A DNA stretch of 6,370 bases from Lachnospiraceae bacterium. Lineage in GTDB: Bacteria; Bacillota; Clostridia; Lachnospirales; Lachnospiraceae. Under the pieces are notes generated by a model. The model had not been told where the DNA came from. It searched no databases and saw only the letters and a program-made list of their open reading frames with translations. Shown piece after piece: positions 1 through 6,011 of the stretch. The number at the start of each line of letters is the position of its first letter. Positions within the stretch are counted from its first letter, which is position 1. The stretch covers positions 1 to 6,370 of the forward strand of contig DNLO01000029.1 in assembly GCA_003488445.1 (NCBI GenBank), written 5' to 3'. The position numbers and the translations under genes were made by a program.

Positions 1-6
1 TTTTGT

Positions 7-36
7 TTGACCTCTCTACCTGTGAGGTAGTACGAT
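7..36 (+). promoter_or_regulatory. possible sigma-A promoter with inverted repeat, upstream of the sigma-factor gene
   Basis: TTGACC at 7-12 matches the -35 consensus at five of six bases. TACGAT at 31-36 matches the -10 at four of six, after an 18-nt spacer. The spacer contains a short inverted repeat, CTACC (16-20) and GGTAG (26-30) around TGTGA, which could be an operator. If used, transcription would start near 42-44, essentially at the ATG, giving a leaderless or nearly leaderless message. The window starts only a few bases upstream, so better promoters further left cannot be excluded. Confidence 0.3.
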
Positions 37-43
37 ATAGGCT

Positions 44-553
44 ATGAATATAGAAACGATCTACAGGGAATATCACGACAAGGTCCTTTATTATATAAAG
101 GGCAAGGTAAACAATCCAGAGGACGCAGAGGATCTCTGTGCGGACGTATTCCTGAAGATACAGAAGAAGATAGATGAATATGATGAGACCAAGGCAGCAC
201 CTTCGACCTGGGTGTATACCATAGCGCGCAATGCCGTCATAGACCACTACCGTGTGACAAGGGTGACGGAAGAGCTGCCCGAGGAGATAGTGGCTGACGG
301 GGAGATCGACAGTGATCTGCTTCAGAGGGAGACTCTGACGGAGCTGGCCGATGCGCTGAAGAAGCTGTCTGATGAGGAGAGGACCGTCATAGTGCTGCAC
401 TATTATGAGGGGCTGAGCCTGACAGACATTGAGCAGCGTACGGGACTGTCTTACGGGCAGGTCAAGCTCAGACACAACAGCGCGCTGAAGGCAATGAAGA
501 AATTCTTTGACGGCAGGGAGAAGCCCGGAAGAGCCGGCTTTCACCTGGTCTGA
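44..553 (+). CDS. ECF-type sigma-70 family RNA polymerase sigma factor
   Basis: This 169-residue protein has the two-domain layout of extracytoplasmic-function (ECF) sigma factors, which direct RNA polymerase to a dedicated set of promoters. Sigma region 2 spans about residues 5-73, with the acidic stretch PEDAEDLCADVFLKI (26-40) and the -10-reading segment STWVYTIARNAVIDHYR (54-70). Region 4 spans about 96-153, with LSDEERTVIVLHYYEGLS and a helix-turn-helix ending SYGQVKLRHNSALKAMKK. There is no region 1.1 or 3, and the length is usual for ECFs. ATG at 44 is chosen because region 2 begins a few residues later and no other start fits. The Shine-Dalgarno is weak: GAGG at 24-27 is far and AGG at 39-41 is very close. 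It precedes glmM by 54 nt with no terminator between. No anti-sigma factor is encoded in the window. Subgroup and target promoters are unknown. Confidence 0.9.
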   Translation: MNIETIYREYHDKVLYYIKGKVNNPEDAEDLCADVFLKIQKKIDEYDETKAAPSTWVYTIARNAVIDHYRVTRVTEELPEEIVADGEIDSDLLQRETLTELADALKKLSDEERTVIVLHYYEGLSLTDIEQRTGLSYGQVKLRHNSALKAMKKFFDGREKPGRAGFHLV

Positions 554-593
554 AACATAAATCTGAAGGATCATTCATAAAACAAAACTCAAC

Positions 594-600
594 AGGAGGG
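594..600 (+). promoter_or_regulatory. Shine-Dalgarno site that fixes the TTG start of glmM
   Basis: AGGAGGG lies 7 nt before TTG at 608. It is a near-perfect ribosome-binding site, and it identifies the TTG rather than any internal ATG as the glmM start. The protein read from this TTG begins MKYFGTDGF, matching the usual N-terminus of the family. Confidence 0.85.
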
Positions 601-607
601 TCTTAAA

Positions 608-1933
608 TTGAAGTATTTTGGTACGGACGGATTCAGAGGCAGGGCCAATGAGACGCTGCGGCTGGAGCATGCGGTAAAGATAGGTGAATTTCTGGGGAGG
701 TACTTCGCCAAGACCACGAAGGTACCGAAGATAGTCATCGGAAAGGACACCCGCATTTCGAGCTACATGCTGGAGTACGGTCTGGCCGCGGGCATTGCTT
801 CTGCCGGCGGAGATGCTTATCTGATGCACGTTACCACCACTCCCAGTGTATCCTATGTCACCAAGAACAACGGATTCAACTGCGGAGTGATGATCACTGC
901 GAGTCACAATCCCTATCATGACAACGGGATAAAGATCATCAACAATAACGGCGACAAGATGGGAGATGAGTTCCTGCAGGATATCGAGAGATATATCGAC
1001 GGAGAGCTGGAGCTGAGCCGGGCGGGCGAGCCCGGAAGATGCGTGGATTATCTCACGGGGCGCAACAGCTATATCAGCTATCTGTCCACCATACCGGGCA
1101 ATTCCTTCTGCGGATATAAGATCGGTCTGGACTGTGCCAACGGAGCTTCTTTTGCCATAGCCAGGAATGTCTTCAGCATACTGGGAGCGGATGTATTCAT
1201 CATGAGCAACCAGCCTGACGGCAGGAACATAAACGTGGACTGCGGATCCACCCACCCGGAGGCACTTCAGAGATACGTGGTGGAGAACAGGCTCGATATC
1301 GGATTTGCTTTCGACGGAGATGCAGACAGATGCCTGATGGTGGATGAGAAGGGTAATCTCATCGACGGAGACGGCATCATGTATATCATAGGGACCTATC
1401 TGAAGGAGCACGGAAGGCTCAACAAGAACACGGTGGTGGCTACCGTCATGTCCAATATTGGACTGCATCGTGCCCTGACCAATCACGGAATAAAGATCGT
1501 GACTACGGATGTAGGAGACAAGTATGTGGCGCAGGAGATGTTCTCCAACGGATACTGCATAGGAGGCGAGCAGTCGGGGCATATCATACTCAGCGAGCAT
1601 GCCTGCACGGGAGACGGCATACTGACGGCCATCACTCTTGCGGATATCCTGGTGGAGACCAAGAACATCGCCTCCGCCCTGACGGCAGGACTGGATATCT
1701 TCCCCCAGAAGCTGAAGAACATCAAGGTGGCCGACAAGAACAGGATAATGGGCGACGAAAAGGTCAAAGAATACATAGAGAAGACCAATGAGCAGTTCGA
1801 CAGAAACGGAAGACTGCTGCTGCGTGCAAGCGGCACCGAGCCTCTTATCCGTATCATGGTAGAGGCCCAGGATGAGGCGGCATGCGATGAATGCATCGCT
1901 AAGACGGAAAAGATGCTCTCGGAGCTGATGTGA
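608..1933 (+). CDS. glmM: phosphoglucosamine mutase GlmM
   Basis: GlmM interconverts glucosamine-6-phosphate and glucosamine-1-phosphate in the cytoplasm, the step before GlmU makes UDP-GlcNAc for peptidoglycan and other envelope polymers. The 441-residue protein is normal length and carries every hallmark of the alpha-D-phosphohexomutase family. These are N-terminal FGTDGFRG (4-11), the phosphoserine loop TASHNP with Ser99, the metal loop DGDADR (236-241), the sugar-binding loop GEQSGH (320-325) and the phosphate-binding RASGTEPLIRIM (406-417). The GEQSGH form and the overall length favour GlmM over phosphomannomutase/phosphoglucomutase. The start is TTG behind AGGAGGG. Position 9 of the first motif is Phe where Val or Ile is common, a conservative change. 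It lies between a sigma-factor gene and a protease gene on the same strand, so it may be cotranscribed with both. GlmM normally needs phosphorylation of the active-site serine; no kinase is visible here. Confidence 0.95.
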   Translation: MKYFGTDGFRGRANETLRLEHAVKIGEFLGRYFAKTTKVPKIVIGKDTRISSYMLEYGLAAGIASAGGDAYLMHVTTTPSVSYVTKNNGFNCGVMITASHNPYHDNGIKIINNNGDKMGDEFLQDIERYIDGELELSRAGEPGRCVDYLTGRNSYISYLSTIPGNSFCGYKIGLDCANGASFAIARNVFSILGADVFIMSNQPDGRNINVDCGSTHPEALQRYVVENRLDIGFAFDGDADRCLMVDEKGNLIDGDGIMYIIGTYLKEHGRLNKNTVVATVMSNIGLHRALTNHGIKIVTTDVGDKYVAQEMFSNGYCIGGEQSGHIILSEHACTGDGILTAITLADILVETKNIASALTAGLDIFPQKLKNIKVADKNRIMGDEKVKEYIEKTNEQFDRNGRLLLRASGTEPLIRIMVEAQDEAACDECIAKTEKMLSELM

Positions 1934-1990
1934 ACGGGTGATCGACGGCTCAAGTGAGCAGAAAATACACGGATACGGAGCGGACGAAGA

Positions 1991-4480
1991 GTGGAGAACA
2001 GACCAAGAGCCAGGGAGAAAAACGTAACTGAAGGAGGCAAGGGAGTACATCTGGGCGGTGCGACCGGGATGGGCTCTGTGGGCAGCGGATCTGCCATGGG
2101 GAGCGGAGGCTCTTCAGGCGGCGGACGGAGCGGCGGACAGGGAAAGCTCCCTCTCATAGCCGTGATCATCATGCTCCTCCTGGGAGGAGGAGGCTTCGGA
2201 GTATCCTCCATGATGGGCGGAGGTGACGGAGCGGCACAGAGTGCCTATGAGCAGACGGCACAGGATACGGCAGGAACGGCGGGAAGCACGGTACAGGAAA
2301 CCGGATCTGCGGGGACTGCGGGATCTGCCGGGACTGCGGGATCTGCCGGGGCATCTCTGCTTCAGAGTCTCTTCGGAGGCAACAACATAGGATCCACCTC
2401 TGCCGGATGGAGCGGAGAAGAGAATACCGGAAAGCTGGACACCTCGGTAGCTGCCGAGGCCCGTGAGAAGTATACGAAGATACGGGGAAACGGTGATGAT
2501 ACCGTGACGATCATGGTGTATATGTGCGGTACCGATCTGGAGTCCAAAAACGGTATGGCGACCAATGATCTGAACGAGATGGCGAAGGCTACGCTCTCCG
2601 ACAAGGTGAACATCATCGTATATACCGGAGGCTGCAAGGGTTGGAAGAATAAAGTCATAAGCAGCAGGACAAACCAGATATACCGGGTGGAGAACGGCGG
2701 GATCAGGTGTCTCGAAAAGGATCTGGGAAGCAAGGCCATGACAGATCCGAAAACCCTCACCGGATTCATCGATTATTGCAGCAGGAATTATCCGGCAGAC
2801 CGGAACATGCTGATATTCTGGGATCACGGCGGCGGTTCGATCTCGGGATACGGATATGATGAGAAGTTTGCCTCGAGCGGGTCCATGTCCCTTGCGGGGA
2901 TCAATGAGGCTCTGAAGAATGCCGGGATCAAATATGACTTCATAGGCTTCGACGCCTGTCTTATGGCCACGGTGGAGACGGACCTGATGGCAGCGGAGTA
3001 TGCGGACTACCTGATAGCCTCGGAGGAGACCGAGCCGGGAGTGGGCTGGTATTATACGAACTGGCTCACGGCTCTTTCGAAGGATACATCGATGCCTACG
3101 ATAGAGATCGGCCGGAATATAGTGGATGATTTCGTGGATGTGTGTGCGAGGAACTGCTACGGTCAGAAGACGACTCTGTCCGTGGTGGATCTGGCAGAGC
3201 TGTCGCAGACTGTGGGGGATGAGTTCAAGGCTTTCTCACAGGGGACCACGGAGCTGATAAAGAAGGGTGAATACAAGGCTGTATCCAACGCCAGGAGCAA
3301 TGTGAGGGAGTTCGCACCCTCATCCAGGATAGATCAGATAGATCTGGTGAGCTTCGCAAGGGGGCTGGGAACCGAAGAGGGGAACGCTCTCTCGGACACG
3401 CTGCTGTCGGCAGTGAAATACAACCGGACCTCTTCGAATATGACGGATGCCTACGGCATTTCGATCTATTTCCCCTACCGCAAGACTTCCTCGGTAAAGA
3501 AGGCCATGAACACCTACAAGCAGATAGGGCTGGATGAGGAATATACGGACTGTATACGTGAGTTTGCGAGCCTGGAGCTTTCAGGCCAGGCTGCTACCGG
3601 AGGGACCGCATACGGAGGAAGCTCCTACGGTGGTACGGTATCGCCTCTGACAGTGCTGCTGGGAGGATCCGGTGCTGCGGGAGGCGCGGGTGCTGCTGGG
3701 GGCTCGGCACAGGGCGGTGTCTCCATGGAGGGTATGGGACAGATCGTGGATCTGATCACGGCACTCTCCGGAGCGGGAGCAGCCGGGGATATCTTCAGCG
3801 GGCGCAGTCTCTCGGACGAGGATACGGCTCAGTACATAGCTGACAACAGGCTTGATCCGGGCCTGCTCACATGGCAGACGAAGGAAGACGGGACAAAGTA
3901 TATATCCCTGCCGGAGGATCAGTGGAGTCTGGTGCACAGCGTGGATCTGAACATGTACTACGACACCGGAGAGGGGTATGTGGACCTGGGACTGGATAAT
4001 CTTTACATCCTGGGAGATGAAGGGGAGCTGATGCCGGATGTGGACGGCACCTGGCTTTCGATCAATGACCAGCCCGTGGCATATTATCACACTGACACGG
4101 TGGATGACGGCACGAGCTATACGATCACGGGATATGTCCCGGCTATGCTGAACGGTGAGCGGGTAAAGCTCATGCTCATCTTCGATAATGACAACCCTTA
4201 CGGCTTCATCGCAGGTGCCGACCCGGACTATGATCCGGAGGAGACCGAGACTGTGGCGAGGGGACTCACGGAGCTGAAAGACGGAGATGAGATCCGCTTC
4301 CTCTGTGACTATTACGGATATGACGGAGAGCTTCAGGACAGTCACTACCTGGGCGAGCCCATGAAGGTGGATACATCGGACATCAGGATAAGCAATACCG
4401 ATGTGAAGGGGAAGTATATGGCACTTTATAAATTCACGGATATTTACAACCAGAGCTATTGGACAGACATTGTGGAGTAG
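1991..4480 (+). CDS. membrane-anchored clostripain-family (C11) cysteine peptidase
   Basis: This 829-residue protein contains a clostripain/C11 peptidase domain at about residues 170-530. The catalytic pair is visible as His279 in FWDHGGG and Cys323 in GFDACLM. Asp321, two residues before the Cys, matches the position that gives C11 enzymes their Arg/Lys preference. There is no cleavable signal peptide. A basic, Gly/Ser-rich N-terminus (1-52) precedes one hydrophobic helix (about 53-71, LPLIAVIIMLLL then glycines), suggesting N-in, C-out anchoring. A Gly/Ala/Ser/Thr stalk follows (72-150), including a short tandem repeat. A second Gly-rich linker (531-600) leads to a C-terminal domain (605-829) of unknown role that is rich in aromatic and acidic residues. 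GTG at 1991 is preferred: GGAG at 1977-1980 lies 10 nt upstream, and residues 2-20 (ENRPRAREKNVT, then GKGVH) resemble the N-termini I recall from related Lachnospiraceae proteins. An in-frame ATG at 2069 would lose that segment. Substrate unknown. Confidence 0.88.
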   Translation: MENRPRAREKNVTEGGKGVHLGGATGMGSVGSGSAMGSGGSSGGGRSGGQGKLPLIAVIIMLLLGGGGFGVSSMMGGGDGAAQSAYEQTAQDTAGTAGSTVQETGSAGTAGSAGTAGSAGASLLQSLFGGNNIGSTSAGWSGEENTGKLDTSVAAEAREKYTKIRGNGDDTVTIMVYMCGTDLESKNGMATNDLNEMAKATLSDKVNIIVYTGGCKGWKNKVISSRTNQIYRVENGGIRCLEKDLGSKAMTDPKTLTGFIDYCSRNYPADRNMLIFWDHGGGSISGYGYDEKFASSGSMSLAGINEALKNAGIKYDFIGFDACLMATVETDLMAAEYADYLIASEETEPGVGWYYTNWLTALSKDTSMPTIEIGRNIVDDFVDVCARNCYGQKTTLSVVDLAELSQTVGDEFKAFSQGTTELIKKGEYKAVSNARSNVREFAPSSRIDQIDLVSFARGLGTEEGNALSDTLLSAVKYNRTSSNMTDAYGISIYFPYRKTSSVKKAMNTYKQIGLDEEYTDCIREFASLELSGQAATGGTAYGGSSYGGTVSPLTVLLGGSGAAGGAGAAGGSAQGGVSMEGMGQIVDLITALSGAGAAGDIFSGRSLSDEDTAQYIADNRLDPGLLTWQTKEDGTKYISLPEDQWSLVHSVDLNMYYDTGEGYVDLGLDNLYILGDEGELMPDVDGTWLSINDQPVAYYHTDTVDDGTSYTITGYVPAMLNGERVKLMLIFDNDNPYGFIAGADPDYDPEETETVARGLTELKDGDEIRFLCDYYGYDGELQDSHYLGEPMKVDTSDIRISNTDVKGKYMALYKFTDIYNQSYWTDIVE
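2303..2350 (+). repeat. 18-bp tandem repeat in the protease stalk
   Basis: About 2.7 copies of an 18-bp unit (GGATCTGCCGGGACTGCG; copy 1 differs at one base) begin at 2303, 2321 and 2339. They encode a GSAGTA repeat at residues 105-118. The unit is a multiple of three, so slippage would lengthen or shorten the extracellular stalk without a frameshift. Confidence 0.8.
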
Positions 4481-4501
4481 CAGGTCAAAGAAAAATGTGA
4501 T

Positions 4502-4510
4502 AAGGAAAGG
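4502..4510 (+). promoter_or_regulatory. Shine-Dalgarno site of the zinc-ribbon gene
   Basis: The purine run AAGGAAAGG ends 8 nt before ATG at 4519. It supports that start; the encoded protein then opens directly into its first zinc ribbon. Confidence 0.6.
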
Positions 4511-4518
4511 AAAAGAGG

Positions 4519-5805
4519 ATGGGAGACGTACTTAATTTCAAATGCCCCTGCTGTGGAGCGGCACTTTCATTCAGCGGAAAGACCGGGGAGATGACCTGCG
4601 AATACTGCGGAGCGGGATTTACCATGGAGCAGGCTCAGGCGGCACAGGAAGCGGAAAAGGAAGATGCGGCAAGCTCGGATATGACATGGACCACCACCGA
4701 GCAGCTGATGATTACGGACGAGAACGGCAAGATGACCGGCTACAAGTGTCCGTCCTGCAAGGCTGAGATGGTGGCCGATGAGAATACGGCAGCCACGGAG
4801 TGCCCTTATTGCGGTAACCAGGCTATCATCCCTCAGGCTTTCGAGGGAATGTACAAGCCGGATCTTGTGGTTCCTTTCGCCATAGACAAGGAGACGGCCA
4901 AGGGCAAGCTGAACGAATTCACAAAGGGAAAGAAGCTGCTTCCGAAGAGCTTCACCGAGGGCAACCGTATAGAGGATATCACAGGAATGTATGTACCTTT
5001 CTGGCTCTACAGCTGCCATGCAGAGGGCGAAGTGAAATACAGCGGTGTCAAGAAAAAGACCTGGTCGGATAACAACTTCGAGTATGTGAAGAAGGATCAT
5101 TATGATATCCAGAGGAGCGGAGAGATGGACTTCGCCAGGATCCCCGTGGATGCGGCGACTCAGATGGATGATGACACGATGGAGTCTCTGGAGCCTTATG
5201 ATCTCTCAAAGGGAGTGGAATACAATGCCGCATACTTCAGCGGCTATCTGGCAAACCGCTATGACGTGGAGGAGAAGGACGCACAGCCCAGAGCCAACGA
5301 GAGGGTGACAGCCTCCTTCAAGGAGAAGCTCAGGAATACAGTGAACGGATATGAGGATGTATCGGAGAAGTCCGAGTCCATCCGTCTGACCAATGCCAAG
5401 GCAGAGTATGCCATGCTTCCCGTATGGATGATGACTACGAGATACAACAATGAGACCTATACCTTTGGCATCAACGGCCAGACAGGCAAGATGGTGGGAG
5501 CGCTCCCGGTAGATAAGGGTCTGTGGAGGAAATATCTGCTCCTGGGCTCTCTGGTGGGCTTCATCCTGATGCAGCTGGTGCTGGCTCTGGTCGGAGGATT
5601 CTCCGGTACGGGAGAAGTGATAGCTCTGATACTGGCGTTTGTCATCGGTTTCATATATGTCTCTATACTGAAGGGCGCAATGAACACCATTGCGGCGCAG
5701 AGCGGGGCGATGAGCTACCTGAAGGATAATACGGTGAGTATGGGGGCTCACGTGGACAGATTCCTGTACACCAAAACAGACAAGCGGGAGAAGAGTAAAA
5801 GCTGA
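4519..5805 (+). CDS. double zinc-ribbon membrane protein (TFIIB-type zinc ribbon family)
   Basis: This 428-residue protein starts with two four-cysteine zinc ribbons: Cys9/Cys12 with Cys27/Cys30 (extra Cys11), and Cys77/Cys80 with Cys95/Cys98. A segment rich in Glu and Ala (about 36-55) separates them. A conserved-looking middle domain follows, including KPDLVVPFAIDK (113-124) and TGMYVPFWLYSCH (155-167), and later YAMLPVWMMTTRYN and TFGINGQTGKMVG (297-327). Two hydrophobic helices end the protein at about 339-360 and 366-385, then a basic tail (KTDKREKSKS). Zinc ribbons and tail are likely cytoplasmic by the positive-inside rule. The family is widespread in Firmicutes and often mislabelled as PriA helicase or RNA polymerase subunit P because of the ribbons alone; there is no helicase motif here. 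The gene starts 38 nt after the protease stop without a terminator, so cotranscription is likely. Biochemical role unknown. Confidence 0.82.
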   Translation: MGDVLNFKCPCCGAALSFSGKTGEMTCEYCGAGFTMEQAQAAQEAEKEDAASSDMTWTTTEQLMITDENGKMTGYKCPSCKAEMVADENTAATECPYCGNQAIIPQAFEGMYKPDLVVPFAIDKETAKGKLNEFTKGKKLLPKSFTEGNRIEDITGMYVPFWLYSCHAEGEVKYSGVKKKTWSDNNFEYVKKDHYDIQRSGEMDFARIPVDAATQMDDDTMESLEPYDLSKGVEYNAAYFSGYLANRYDVEEKDAQPRANERVTASFKEKLRNTVNGYEDVSEKSESIRLTNAKAEYAMLPVWMMTTRYNNETYTFGINGQTGKMVGALPVDKGLWRKYLLLGSLVGFILMQLVLALVGGFSGTGEVIALILAFVIGFIYVSILKGAMNTIAAQSGAMSYLKDNTVSMGAHVDRFLYTKTDKREKSKS

Positions 5806-5818
5806 TATCTGCAGGGAC

Positions 5819-5847
5819 TTGCATAAAGAGGATTGATTTAGTATAAT
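5819..5847 (+). promoter_or_regulatory. sigma-A promoter of the tRNA-Trp gene
   Basis: TTGCAT (5819-5824) carries the key TTG of a -35 box. TATAAT (5842-5847) is a perfect -10, and the spacer is exactly 17 nt. Transcription should start near 5853-5855, about 38 nt before the mature tRNA. The -35 lies just past the stop of the zinc-ribbon gene, so the tRNA is probably its own transcription unit. Confidence 0.75.
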
Positions 5848-5851
5848 TTCA

Positions 5852-5886
5852 GCGTTGTGCGGATGGATGAAGCCTCCGTGCAGCGC
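5852..5886 (+). other. 12-bp leader hairpin upstream of the tRNA
   Basis: GCGTTGTGCGGA (5852-5863) pairs along its whole length with TCCGTGCAGCGC (5875-5886), using nine Watson-Crick and three G:U pairs around an 11-nt loop. It starts about at the predicted transcription start and ends 5 nt before the tRNA. It would therefore form most of the 5' leader removed during tRNA maturation. A processing or stability role is possible but not shown. Confidence 0.6.
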
Positions 5887-5891
5887 GATAT

Positions 5892-5963
5892 AGGGGAATG
5901 ATGCAATGGCTAGCCTGGCGGTCTCCAAAACCGCTCATGGGGGTTCGAATCCCTCTTCCCCTG
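5892..5963 (+). tRNA. trnW: tRNA-Trp (anticodon CCA)
   Basis: The 72-nt gene folds as a cloverleaf. The acceptor stem AGGGGAA (5892-5898) pairs 7 of 7 with TTCCCCT (5956-5962), with discriminator G5963 as expected for bacterial tRNA-Trp. The anticodon stem GCGGT/ACCGC (5918-5922/5930-5934) holds loop CTCCAAA, giving anticodon CCA at 5925-5927, which reads UGG. The T-arm has loop TTCGAAT (5944-5950) and a 5-bp stem with one G:U. D-loop landmarks A14, G18-G19 and A21 are present, and the variable loop is 4 nt. CCA is not encoded and must be added. One oddity: in the D-stem ATGC (5901-5904) against GCCT (5913-5916), position 11 (T) faces position 24 (C), a mismatch. All other conserved positions look functional, so I call it a working gene rather than a pseudogene. 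Confidence 0.95.
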
Positions 5964-6010
5964 TGCACATGAAAAAGGATGCCTGTAAGGCATCCTTTTT
6001 TGTGTGCATA
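5962..6010 (+). terminator. intrinsic terminator inside a long hairpin, after tRNA-Trp
   Basis: The core is AAAAAGGATGCC (5972-5983), loop TGTAA, GGCATCCTTTTT (5989-6000), a 12-bp perfect stem with a run of six T (5996-6001). It would also work leftward because the 5' arm begins with five A. Pairing continues outward with TGTGCACATG (5962-5971) against TGTGTGCATA (6001-6010), giving about 22 bp with three G:U pairs. This is longer than a terminator needs and reaches the last bases of the tRNA. Confidence 0.88.
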
Positions 6011-6011
6011 A

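Noticed and set aside
575..2050. Long open frame of 491 codons on the minus strand across glmM
   Set aside because: It lies almost wholly antisense to a protein with full GlmM motifs, has no family features and no ribosome-binding site that I can see. It arises from the codon bias of glmM.
3581..4345. Minus-strand open frame of 254 codons across the protease C-terminal region
   Set aside because: Its translation is low-information and antisense to a well-supported gene; the plus frame keeps coherent domain structure through the region.
4519..5805. PriA helicase or RNA polymerase subunit P as the identity of the zinc-ribbon protein
   Set aside because: Only the cysteine ribbons resemble those proteins; there are no Walker or helicase motifs, and the protein ends in two membrane helices.
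5206..5928. Minus-strand open frame of 240 codons reaching into the tRNA
   Set aside because: It overlaps the zinc-ribbon gene, the tRNA promoter and the tRNA itself in antisense, and resembles no family.
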